Both the position numbers and the translations under genes were made by a program. DNA of 64,000 nucleotides, taken from positions 62,001-126,000 of the forward strand of contig NZ_JALEGT010000041.1 of the NCBI RefSeq assembly GCF_022763305.1, written 5' to 3'. Numbering within the stretch: position 1 is the stretch's first letter; each line of letters opens with the position of its first letter. Origin of the DNA: Marivita sp. GTDB taxonomy: Bacteria > Pseudomonadota > Alphaproteobacteria > Rhodobacterales > Rhodobacteraceae. Below are positions 7,795-14,647 of this stretch, one piece after another. The notes under the pieces were generated by a model. It did no database searches, was not told the DNA's origin, and saw nothing but the letters and a program-made list of their open reading frames with translations.

Positions 7795-8847
7795 ATGTGG
7801 CCATTCAAACGAAAAGAGAAGATCGAAACCCGTTCAAGCGGCACCGGATACACAACGCAAGTGATGCAGGCGCGCGCCGATTACATCACGGGCGTTGACG
7901 GTGTTGCCGAACTCACGGGCACCGTTCAAGGCTGTGTGAGCCTGTGGGAGGGCGGTCTAAGCCTTGCCGATGTGGACGGCACCGACATGCTGACCCCGTT
8001 CCACCTTGCGCTTGCAGCGCGTGCTCTGGCGCTCCGAGGTGAGTGTGTCTTCTACATGGCTGGTGATCGGCTCATTCCTGCGAGTGACTGGGATTTGACG
8101 ACGCGCTTTACCCGGCCTGTGGCCTACCGTTTGGGCCTGCCAGATACCGGCGGCGGCAAGTCGGTCACGGCGCTGGCGGCTGAGGTGCTGCATTTCAGGA
8201 TCGGCGCAGATGTGAACATGCCGTATGTCGGTCAATCGCCACTTAGACGGGCACGGCTGACGGCGGGCTTGCTGCAAGTGATCGAGATGGCATTGCAGGA
8301 GGTGTACGCCAATGCGCCGCTGGGATCGTCGGTCATTCCCATGCCTGAGCAACCGGAAACCGATATGAACGATCTGGCCCGTGGGTTCCGCCAGTTTCGC
8401 GGCAAGGTGCTCGTGCGCGAGTCGGTGCACGTGGCGGCGGCGGGCGGTCCTGCGCCTCAGACGGATTTAAAGCCGAACGACATTAGCCCGGACTTGTCGC
8501 GGTCTATGACCAAGGAGTCTCTGGCATCGGCGCGGGCATCAATCGAGATGGTGTATGGCGTCCTGCCCGGCCTGAGCAATCCTTCCACAACCGGGCCCAT
8601 GGTGCGCGAGGCGCAACGGCATCTCGCGCAGTGGGCGCTTATGCCGGTGGCGGCCATGATTGCGCAAGAGGCGTCCGACAAGCTGGGAGCGCCTGTCGCC
8701 CTGGACGTGATGCGGCCGCTGCAAGCCTTCGACGCTGGTGGCCGTGCTCGTGCCCTGTCGGCAATCGTTCAAACACTGGCACTGGCGAAAGAGGCGGGTG
8801 TTGATCCTGACACTGCCATGAAGCTGGTGGACTGGGATAGCGTGTAG
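7795..8847 (+). CDS. Phage portal protein, HK97 family
   Basis: Forms the dodecameric DNA entry channel at one capsid vertex. The product has 350 residues. Landmarks are MWPFKRKEK at the start, the VQGCVSLWEGG helix, a WDLTTRFTRPVAYRL segment, EVLHFRIGADVNMPYVGQSPLRRAR, the central LARGFRQFRGKVLVRESVHV region and the clip/stem part around RSMTKESLASARASIEMVYGVLPGL. It is the last gene of the morphogenesis operon and is followed by a strong terminator. Placing portal last is the opposite of lambda- and HK97-type order. Confidence 0.88.
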   Translation: MWPFKRKEKIETRSSGTGYTTQVMQARADYITGVDGVAELTGTVQGCVSLWEGGLSLADVDGTDMLTPFHLALAARALALRGECVFYMAGDRLIPASDWDLTTRFTRPVAYRLGLPDTGGGKSVTALAAEVLHFRIGADVNMPYVGQSPLRRARLTAGLLQVIEMALQEVYANAPLGSSVIPMPEQPETDMNDLARGFRQFRGKVLVRESVHVAAAGGPAPQTDLKPNDISPDLSRSMTKESLASARASIEMVYGVLPGLSNPSTTGPMVREAQRHLAQWALMPVAAMIAQEASDKLGAPVALDVMRPLQAFDAGGRARALSAIVQTLALAKEAGVDPDTAMKLVDWDSV

Positions 8848-8964
8848 CCTTCTGCGCGCTTGGGCAGGTTGCGCCCTGTGGTCAGACGCCAAAGCAACCT
8901 CGTTAGTCGGTGAGTGGATAAACCCCGACATTGCACGGTCCATCCTCCTTTGGGCGCGGTGCTG

Positions 8965-9001
8965 GCCCGTGGCGTCTGGTGTTTCGCCACGGGCTATTTT
9001 T
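8965..9001 (+). terminator. Rho-independent terminator ending the head operon
   Basis: GCCCGTGGCG (8965-8974) pairs perfectly with CGCCACGGGC (8985-8994) across a 10-nt loop, followed by TATTTTTG. This separates the replication and head operon from the control module. The stretch 8848-8964 before it holds nothing I can identify. Confidence 0.85.
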
Positions 9002-9005
9002 GATC

Positions 9006-9233
9006 CGACCGCCACTGGCGGAGGAATACGACGCTGCGCAGGAACGCGGCGAAGCACCTGTGCGTGGTGGAGACCGAAAGTCAGATCAAAGGGGAAGCGA
9101 TGCCCCTTTGATTTCACCGGACGACATAGGCGGAAAAGATGCCTTGAAAGATTATCGCCGCTTGCGCGACGCCGAAAATGCAGACCTTGGCCTTCGCCGC
9201 GACGAAATCCACGAGGCTCGCGGGCTATTTTTT
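9006..9233 (+). pseudogene. Gene remnant with ParB-like LAEEYDAAQERGE signature
   Basis: In frame with the track ORF at 8931, this stretch reads RPPLAEEYDAAQERGEAPVRGGDRKSD, later LRDAENADLGLRRDEIHEAR. These phrases recall ParB/phage-type regulatory proteins of Rhodobacteraceae, where the EYDAAQERGE and DEIHEAR...RDAE blocks occur in a longer protein. Here there is no convincing start, the blocks appear in an altered order, and the tail runs into the antisense repressor gene. I read it as a decayed fragment after the head-operon terminator. A short functional protein is possible but unlikely. Confidence 0.35.
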
Positions 9234-9446
9234 AAGCCTCACGCCAGCGCCGCCGCCATTCTCTGCGATGAATTCTACCCCGGCTTGTTCAAGGGCCGTG
9301 CGGATGATCTGGACCGTGGCGGGCTTCAATTCTTCGCCACGTTCAAGACGGGATATGGTATTGGGCGAAATGCCCGCCATGTCTGCCAACTCGCGCAAGC
9401 CTAGTCCTGTTGCCGCGCGGGCCATTTTGCATTGTGTGGCGTTCAT
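9225..9446 (-). CDS. Small XRE-type repressor (CI/Cro-like)
   Basis: 73 residues, nearly all helix-turn-helix: LRELADMAGISPNTISRLERGEELKPATVQIIRTALEQAGVEFI. There is no dimerisation or peptidase domain, so it cannot be a RecA-cleaved CI repressor. It is transcribed away from the Tat gene and the regulators, and its promoter region holds two related dyads. It is the probable maintenance repressor of the element. In satellites such repressors can be removed by helper-phage proteins rather than by SOS, which fits the missing cleavage domain. Confidence 0.8.
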   Translation of the reverse strand: MNATQCKMARAATGLGLRELADMAGISPNTISRLERGEELKPATVQIIRTALEQAGVEFIAENGGGAGVRLKK

Positions 9447-9448
9447 TT

Positions 9449-9508
9449 GGTAGCCTCGCTACTTTTTTTGTTTGACTGTTAATAGGCTCCAATGGTAGCC
9501 CTGCTATC
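9449..9508. promoter_or_regulatory. Paired operators between repressor and Tat gene
   Basis: Two related dyads lie in the 83-bp divergent gap: GGTAGCctcGCTAC (9449-9462) and GGTAGCcctGCTAT (9494-9507). Their shared GTAGC-N3-GCTA form and 45-bp separation (centre to centre) suggest binding sites for the adjacent XRE repressor. TGCTAT in the second dyad may serve as a -10 element for the rightward promoter. Confidence 0.55.
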
Positions 9509-9529
9509 ACAGTAACACAATCGGAGAAC

Positions 9530-9796
9530 ATGACAATGTCCAAAGACCGCGCCTGCGCGAACAACCCCGCTTTGTCCCGTCGAGCCTTTGTTGCAGGACT
9601 GGCACCTGCTGTACTTGCGCCAATGAGTGCAGCGGCAATGACCAGTACCACACCCTCAGTCGCCGAACATGTGGAGCGTCTTTTGTCTTCTGTCGTTCCG
9701 CACCATCACCAAGATTATCAGATTGTAAGCAAAGCTGATCTGCAAGCGTTGTGCAGCGCGGCCAATGTCGAGTGGCGCGGGCATTGGGGTGAATGA
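9530..9796 (+). CDS. Small Tat-signal protein of unknown function
   Basis: 88 residues. Residues 14-37 form a twin-arginine signal, LSRRAFVAGLAPAVLAPMSAAA, so the product is probably exported folded to the periplasm as about 50 residues (TSTTPSVAEHVERLLSSVVPHHHQDYQIV...). CGGAG precedes the ATG. The mature part has a three-His run and one Cys, but no family I recognise. It is the first gene of the rightward control operon, directly under the putative repressor. Exclusion of other phages is a guess from position only. Confidence 0.65.
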   Translation: MTMSKDRACANNPALSRRAFVAGLAPAVLAPMSAAAMTSTTPSVAEHVERLLSSVVPHHHQDYQIVSKADLQALCSAANVEWRGHWGE

Positions 9797-9802
9797 AAAG
9801 TG

Positions 9803-9850
9803 TTGACCGTGTGAACATCTCACAGTACCAATGTCGTGAGATGTTCACAC
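9803..9850 (+). promoter_or_regulatory. Promoter with 15-bp-arm perfect palindrome
   Basis: TTGACC (9803-9808) is followed after 17 bp by TACCAA (9826-9831). GTGTGAACATCTCAC (9809-9823) is repeated exactly inverted at 9836-9850 with a 12-nt spacer, so the operator overlaps the promoter. Each arm is itself a near-dyad (TGTGA-N5-TCACA). The MerR-like regulator encoded immediately downstream is the likely binder. The palindrome also argues that this regulator starts after it, at 9862. Confidence 0.6.
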
Positions 9851-9861
9851 GCGATGATGAT

Positions 9862-10461
9862 ATGCCACGGCAGTTGCCGAAATATCTGGCCGAATATTCG
9901 GCTTCAGAGGTGAGCTCTGTCGTGGGCATTTCGGCTCACAATCTGAGAGATTGGAGGCGACGTGGTTTGCTAATCAACTACGGAGAGCAGGGCGAAAACA
10001 AAGTCTGGCGATACTCCGTTCTTGATCTGACTGCGCTTTGGGTTGTTAAAAACCTGAACGATCTGGCCGAGTTTTCCCGCGCAAGGGGTGTTGCGTACTT
10101 CGTTCTTTCCAGCGTTTCACTGGCGAAATTTAAGCTTGGTATCAAACACTACGATTACGCCTTAAGCGAAATTGATCTGGGTGATGAATGCATTTTCATC
10201 GGTCATTATCCCGGAGGACACCAAAGCGTACTAAAGCTGAGATCCTTCGCCAGCGCACCGAAAGGCTTCATAAGAGCCGAGGTTTTCAATATCTCTGAGA
10301 TGTTCTCGTCAATGCCTGTTGATTTGAAGGAAGCTGTGTTCACTGCATCCTCAAGCAACCTCGAGCATTACCCAGAAAGGGGCGAGAAAGTCACGCGCGG
10401 AAAAGAAGTTGCGAAAGCGCTTTCCGAGAACCGTCCACAGCAAACGCCGAAGGGTGCATAA
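9862..10461 (+). CDS. MerR-like DNA-binding regulator
   Basis: 199 residues from ATG 9862. The longer reading from ATG 9793, which overlaps the Tat gene stop, would put the operator palindrome inside the coding region. The N-terminal 65 residues contain a MerR-type winged helix: YSASEVSSVVGISAHNLRDWRRRGLL...RYSVLDLTALWVVKNLND. The remaining 130 residues (ISEMFSSMPVDLKEAVF... near the end) match no effector domain I know. It is the probable second regulator of the lysis/lysogeny-like switch, driving the xis-int genes downstream. The stop overlaps the next start (TAATG). Confidence 0.6.
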   Translation: MPRQLPKYLAEYSASEVSSVVGISAHNLRDWRRRGLLINYGEQGENKVWRYSVLDLTALWVVKNLNDLAEFSRARGVAYFVLSSVSLAKFKLGIKHYDYALSEIDLGDECIFIGHYPGGHQSVLKLRSFASAPKGFIRAEVFNISEMFSSMPVDLKEAVFTASSSNLEHYPERGEKVTRGKEVAKALSENRPQQTPKGA

Positions 10462-10808
10462 TGTCCCGTCCGGCCCTGCCCCTCTACACCACGCCTGAGG
10501 AACTCGCCGCGCATCTCGGCGCGTCCGAGCGTTTCGTGCGTGATGAGGTTCGGGCGCTTGGGTGTTTTGCGAAGATCGGCGCGCGGGTCATAATGCGGGA
10601 ACATCACGTTGACGCCTTCATGGAGGCAATGGAATGTCGCTCACACTCTACCGCCGGGGCCAAATCTGGCACTACCGAGGAACGGTTGCCGGTAGGCGAC
10701 TCCGAGGCTCTACAGGCACGGCTGACAAGAAAATCGCCGAACGCATCCGCGCGGAAAAAGAGGCCGAAGCGTGGCAATGTCGTTTCGATGGGCCGGGGGC
10801 ACGGTTGA
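10461..10808 (+). CDS. AlpA/excisionase-like HTH protein
   Basis: 115 residues. The first 55 form a helix-turn-helix of the excisionase/AlpA type: YTTPEELAAHLGASERFVRDEVRALGCFAKIGARVIMREHHVDAFMEAM, with the typical R-I-R strand before the last helix. The basic C-terminal tail (RKSPNASARKKRPKRGNVVSM) is translated from DNA that also encodes the integrase N-terminus in another frame. The start overlaps the upstream stop. Likely roles are the recombination directionality factor or, as AlpA is in PICIs, the activator of integrase. The phased ATGCAG array at attL is a candidate target. Confidence 0.65.
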   Translation: MSRPALPLYTTPEELAAHLGASERFVRDEVRALGCFAKIGARVIMREHHVDAFMEAMECRSHSTAGAKSGTTEERLPVGDSEALQARLTRKSPNASARKKRPKRGNVVSMGRGHG

Positions 10809-11659
10809 CCATGGCCAAAGCATTCATTGCATACCTGGACGGCGGCGGCGAAGACCGCTTTGTTGCCAAGCTGAACGCTCATTGGGGCAACAAGCTGGTG
10901 TCCGAGATCACGCCGGACATGATCCACCGGGCAGCGCCGAAAATCTATCCCGGCTGTACTGGCGCGACATGGAACCGCCAAGTGATTGCCCCGACTATTG
11001 CAGCAATCAATCTCTGCGCCGAACGGGGCTGGTGTAGTCCGATTAAGGCCAAGCGTTACAAAGTCAATGCAAAGACGAAAGTCCCGGCTGATCTGGCGTG
11101 GGTTAATGCCTTCGCTTCTCAGGCTTGCCAAGATGGTCTTGTTCATTTGGCGGCGATGGCAGTGTTCATGTTCGGCACGGGCGCGCGCGTAGGTGAAGCA
11201 ACCGCACTCATATGGTCTGACGTTGATTTGGACAATGCCAAGGCGACAATCCACCAGACCAAGATTGACGACACGCGCAAGGCTCACTTGCCGCAACAGG
11301 TGCTTACCGCTCTACGCAACATCCCGTCGAATCGTGCCCCTGACGATCTGGTGTTTGGCTACGCCGGTCGGGGCAGTGTGACGAAGGTTTGGAACAACGT
11401 GGCAGCGCGCGCCGGGATCGAGCCGTTGACACCGCATTGTTGCCGTCACGGCTTTGCGACGACGATGATGCGCAAGGGCATCGACGTGAAAACTATTGCC
11501 AAGGCTGGTGGGTGGAAGGACGCCGCAACAGTGCTGCGCACCTACGCTCACGCCCTTGACGATAAGACCGTGACAGACGCGGTTTTTGACACACCAGTGA
11601 CACAAGGTCAAAACACTGGTGACGTAACTAACTCAAACAAAAGGAAAAAACGCGCATGA
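10634..11659 (+). CDS. Tyrosine recombinase (integrase)
   Basis: 341 residues. The N-terminal arm-binding and core-binding parts begin MSLTLYRRGQIWHYRGTVAG. The catalytic domain shows Arg in FGTGARVGEATAL (near residue 190), H-x-x-R in TPHCCRHGFATTM (near 275), and the nucleophile Tyr in DAATVLRTYAHALD (near 310). GGAGG precedes the ATG by 7 nt. It overlaps the xis-like gene by 175 bp in another frame and stops 7 bp before attR, as integrases usually lie beside the att site. It inserts the element into the serC leader. Confidence 0.92.
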   Translation: MSLTLYRRGQIWHYRGTVAGRRLRGSTGTADKKIAERIRAEKEAEAWQCRFDGPGARLTMAKAFIAYLDGGGEDRFVAKLNAHWGNKLVSEITPDMIHRAAPKIYPGCTGATWNRQVIAPTIAAINLCAERGWCSPIKAKRYKVNAKTKVPADLAWVNAFASQACQDGLVHLAAMAVFMFGTGARVGEATALIWSDVDLDNAKATIHQTKIDDTRKAHLPQQVLTALRNIPSNRAPDDLVFGYAGRGSVTKVWNNVAARAGIEPLTPHCCRHGFATTMMRKGIDVKTIAKAGGWKDAATVLRTYAHALDDKTVTDAVFDTPVTQGQNTGDVTNSNKRKKRA

Positions 11660-11666
11660 CCGCTTA

Positions 11667-11691
11667 CCCTCGTTGGGGAGGGGTGTCCCAC
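11667..11691. repeat. attR: right 25-bp direct repeat
   Basis: Exact copy of 799-823. On the minus strand it reads GTGGGACACCCCTCCCCAAC, the 5' end of the displaced serC leader. Beyond it, to the right, is host DNA of the old serB-serC intergenic region. The hairpin arm CCCTC/GAGGG is kept in this copy. Confidence 0.9.
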
Positions 11692-11725
11692 CGCCGCGTT
11701 TAAGCGGGCCGCGTGCGCCGCGCAA
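11692..11725 (-). promoter_or_regulatory. Displaced original serC promoter
   Basis: On the minus strand, TTGCGC (11725-11720) and TAAACG (11702-11697), spaced 17 bp, precede the leader start GTGGGAC by the distance expected for a promoter. Integration has cut this site off from serC. It now points into the element, antisense to the integrase gene. The rest of 11692-11938 is the serB upstream region, with no further gene. Confidence 0.5.
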
Positions 11726-11938
11726 GTCGGAAAATGCGACCAATGTGACGCATTTGAAGTTTCGCAGGCGTCGCGCGTTGCGGATCGGAAACTTGGGTCT
11801 TTTCGGCATATGTCGCGGCGGCCAGCGACGCATTGAGGGCGTATTTGGAAAGAGAAGAAGATGCCTGCGCCCTTCTTCCATCTGGCCTTTTCGTCGGACC
11901 GCCGATACATCGCCGCAAATCCTGTCTGGAGGCATGCC

Positions 11939-12829
11939 ATGTACACCGCCACCCTGATCGCCCGTCCCGGAACGCTCGATCCCGCGCTTGCCGAAGCGCT
12001 GCGCAATGCCTGGGGCGGCGGTGATCTGGTCTGGCTCTCGCCGGACGAGGCGGCGGAATTCGACATGCCTTCGGTGCTTGAAACAGCCGAATCCAGTTGG
12101 ACCACCTTACAGGATCAGGGCGTCGATCTGGCGATCCAGCCCAGCGCGACCCGGCGCAAGAAAATGCTGCTGGCGGACATGGACAGCACCATGATCCAGC
12201 AGGAATGTATCGACGAACTGGCCGACGTGGCGGGTGTCGGTGCCCATGTCAAAGAGATCACCGCCCGCGCGATGAACGGCGAGCTGGATTTCGAAGGCGC
12301 TTTGATCGAACGGGTCGCTCTGCTCAAGGGATTGCCCGAGTCGGTGATCGACGAGGTTCTGACCACCCGCATCACCCTGATGCCCGGCGGGCCTGCGCTT
12401 CTGGCCACCATGAAGGCAAACGGGGCGCATGCCGCGCTGGTGTCGGGCGGGTTCACCGCCTTCACCGCCCGCGTCGCGGCCACGCTTGGATTCGACGAAA
12501 ACCGCGCCAACACCCTGCTTGCCGAGAACGGCACACTGACCGGCGATGTTGCCCGCCCGATCCTGGGCCGCGAAGCCAAGGTCACCGCCCTTGAAGAAAT
12601 TACCGCGCGACTGGGGCTGACCGACGCCGATGTGCTTGCCGTGGGCGACGGGGCCAATGACCTTGGCATGTTGCAACGGGCCGGTGCCGGGGTGGCGCTG
12701 CACGCGAAACCGAGCGTGCAGGCACAGGCCAAGCTGCGCATCAACCATGGTGACCTGACGGCCCTGCTGTTCCTGCAGGGCTACAGCCGCGCCGAGTTCA
12801 TTACGCCAGAAGCCCCGGCGCTGGCCTGA
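11939..12829 (+). CDS. serB: Phosphoserine phosphatase
   Basis: Final step of serine synthesis: phosphoserine to serine plus phosphate. 296 residues in the HAD superfamily. DMDSTMIQQECIDELAD (near residue 80) holds the nucleophile Asp and the DxDST motif, LVSGGFTAFT is motif II, and VGDGANDLGML is motif IV. An N-terminal region of about 75 residues precedes the catalytic domain, as in other alphaproteobacterial SerB. The ATG at 11939 has GGAGG 6 nt upstream, so the longer track reading from 11861 is not used. It was originally divergent from serC. Confidence 0.95.
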   Translation: MYTATLIARPGTLDPALAEALRNAWGGGDLVWLSPDEAAEFDMPSVLETAESSWTTLQDQGVDLAIQPSATRRKKMLLADMDSTMIQQECIDELADVAGVGAHVKEITARAMNGELDFEGALIERVALLKGLPESVIDEVLTTRITLMPGGPALLATMKANGAHAALVSGGFTAFTARVAATLGFDENRANTLLAENGTLTGDVARPILGREAKVTALEEITARLGLTDADVLAVGDGANDLGMLQRAGAGVALHAKPSVQAQAKLRINHGDLTALLFLQGYSRAEFITPEAPALA

Positions 12830-13799
12830 TCTCTCCGGTCACCAGGCCATCCCAATTGTGGATGGTCGGCGTGAGGAAGGCTTTGACTTCGGGATTGTCG
12901 GCATCTAGCACGTCCAGCTTCACGAGGATCGCGGCAATCGCACATTCCGCGGCACGGGTCGCACCATCGGCGGCTTTCACCGCGACACCCAGCCCCTGCT
13001 TCGGCAGGATGGCGATGAAGTACCCCTCTGCCCCGGTCTTGAGAGCAACCGGCTCTTTGGCGACCCGCATCAGCCGCGTGCAGGCCCTTCCCTCACCTGC
13101 GACAAGTTCCGGATGGGTGTGCATCGCCTCGACCAGCCGCGCCCCAGCGGTGCTCATGCTGTCCGACCGTTGCCCGGCTGTCGCGAACCACGCCATCGCA
13201 CGCGCCATGCCATGCATCGTGGTGGCAAAGTTCGGCGCGGAACAGCCATCGACCCCGAAACCCGGGCTGGTCTGATCGGTGACGGTTTCAAACGCCTCAA
13301 GGCACGCCTTCTGGACCGCGTGGTCTGGGTCGACATAGTTGGGCCCTGCGCCAAGATGTTGCGTCAGTGTCAGGAACCCCGCGTGTTTGCCGGAACAGTT
13401 GTTGTGAACACGGCAGGGCGATTCATGCGCGCGGATCATCTCGATCTTCAGGTCGGTGTCCCGGCTCACCTGTGGTCCGCAGCACAGATCGTCATCGCTC
13501 AGCCCGAGATCAGCCAGCCAGCGGTTCACCCGCTCCACATGGATCGGCGCACCCTGATGCGACGCGCAAGCCAGCGCAAGCTGTTCGGTGGTCAGACCCC
13601 GCGCATCCGAAGCCCCCGACGTCAGCAGCGGCAACGCCTGGATCATCTTCGACGAACTGCGCGGCAACACGACCGCATCGGGATCACCCCAGGCCGACAC
13701 GATCTGACCCGATCCGTCGCAGATCACCGCGTGACCGGAATGATGGCTCTCAAGAAACGGACCGCGCCAGACCTCTGCCAGCGCAACAGGCTGTGCCAT
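12801..13799 (-). CDS. L-asparaginase (AnsA / asparaginase II, PF06089 type)
   Basis: 332 residues. Hydrolyses L-asparagine to aspartate and ammonia. The Rhizobium-type asparaginase II signatures are visible: SSSKMIQALPLLTSG (near residue 50), ALACASHQGAPIHVERV, NNCSGKHAGFL and GVDGCSAPNF. It converges on serB and overlaps its end by 29 bp. The start ATG has GGAGGG upstream. It lacks a signal peptide and should be cytoplasmic. Confidence 0.88.
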   Translation of the reverse strand: MAQPVALAEVWRGPFLESHHSGHAVICDGSGQIVSAWGDPDAVVLPRSSSKMIQALPLLTSGASDARGLTTEQLALACASHQGAPIHVERVNRWLADLGLSDDDLCCGPQVSRDTDLKIEMIRAHESPCRVHNNCSGKHAGFLTLTQHLGAGPNYVDPDHAVQKACLEAFETVTDQTSPGFGVDGCSAPNFATTMHGMARAMAWFATAGQRSDSMSTAGARLVEAMHTHPELVAGEGRACTRLMRVAKEPVALKTGAEGYFIAILPKQGLGVAVKAADGATRAAECAIAAILVKLDVLDADNPEVKAFLTPTIHNWDGLVTGEIRPAPGLLA

Positions 13800-13972
13800 G
13801 GGTTCCCTCCTGTCTCATTGGGCAAAAAACTGCCAATTGGGCTTTAAAGACCCCCGTAAATCAGGCTATTCTCACGCCGTCGAGGGCAAAGTTGCAGTGA
13901 CATAAGTGGGACAAACCCCATACTGTGACGCAGAAACGTGTTGAGGCTAAGGACAGTCTGGAGGCTGGACGC

Positions 13973-14506
13973 ATGAATTCATGGATTGGCGGGGCAGTGA
14001 TCGGTGCCATGGCACTGGTGACGGCAGGTGTGGGCGCGGCACAGGAAACAAGCACGAACCGCGTGAACGCCATCACCGACTGGAGCGTGTTCGAAGGGCA
14101 GGACCCGCGCGAATGCTGGGCGGTGACCACCTACAAGGAAAGCGTGAACACCCGTGGCGGCCGCGTTGTTGCCGTGACACGGGGCGAAATCCTGTTGATG
14201 GTCTTCTACCGTCCGGGGGCCGAGGTGCAGGGTCAGGTCGCGTTTACAGGCGGCTATCCTTTCGCGCCGGGCTCCACAGTGAACGTCAACATCAGCGGCA
14301 CCGAGTTCGAGCTGTTCACGGAAGGCGAATGGGCCTGGCCCGCCACACCGCAGGACGATGCCAAGATCGTCACCGCGATGAAACGCGGCGCGGATGCGGT
14401 ACTCACCGCGCAATCGGCGCGGGGAACGACCACGAAGGACACGTTCTCTCTTCTGGGCTTCACCGCCGCTGTGGAAGACGCTGAAAAGCGCTGCGCGGCG
14501 GGCTGA
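13973..14506 (+). CDS. IalB-like periplasmic protein
   Basis: 177 residues. MNSWIGGAVIGAMALVTAGVGAAQ is a signal peptide. The mature part (ITDWSVFEGQDPRECWAVTT...) has the W-x-V...C pattern and C-terminal Cys of the invasion-associated locus B family, general envelope proteins of alphaproteobacteria whose exact role is unclear. The ATG at 13973 follows a GGAGG; the longer start at 13925 would spoil the signal peptide. It stands alone between asparaginase and rlmN. Confidence 0.65.
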   Translation: MNSWIGGAVIGAMALVTAGVGAAQETSTNRVNAITDWSVFEGQDPRECWAVTTYKESVNTRGGRVVAVTRGEILLMVFYRPGAEVQGQVAFTGGYPFAPGSTVNVNISGTEFELFTEGEWAWPATPQDDAKIVTAMKRGADAVLTAQSARGTTTKDTFSLLGFTAAVEDAEKRCAAG

Positions 14507-14647
14507 CTTTTGCGCTTGCAGGGATCCTGACCCCGCAAGCCGCACCCCCGAACGGCCCCGCAAAAACCACAGCCTGCGGCTTTCCCCTTTGGCAAAGCCC
14601 AAAGAATCCTATATGTGGCCCATCTCTTTTCGAGAAAGGCTGACCCC

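Larger units (their letters stand above)
799..11691. mobile_element. Integrated phage satellite, capsid-forming PICI-like, in the serC leader
   Basis: The element is about 10.9 kb and bounded by 25-bp direct repeats. It carries replication genes (prim-pol, RepA-like helicase), a complete HK97-type head and packaging set (TerL, HNH, capsid, protease, connector, portal), a control module and a tyrosine integrase. I see no tail tube, tape measure, baseplate, holin, endolysin or small terminase, and there is no space for them. Published capsid-forming phage-inducible chromosomal islands have this composition: they build their own small capsids and take tails from a helper phage. A decayed HK97-like prophage is the alternative, but every head gene is intact, which argues against simple decay. 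It is not the RcGTA cluster, which also has tail genes and no integrase. Confidence 0.8.

Noticed and set aside
799-11691. Complete prophage or RcGTA gene transfer agent
   Set aside because: No tail, tape-measure, baseplate or lysis genes, and an integrase plus att repeats are present. GTA clusters have tail genes and no integrase.
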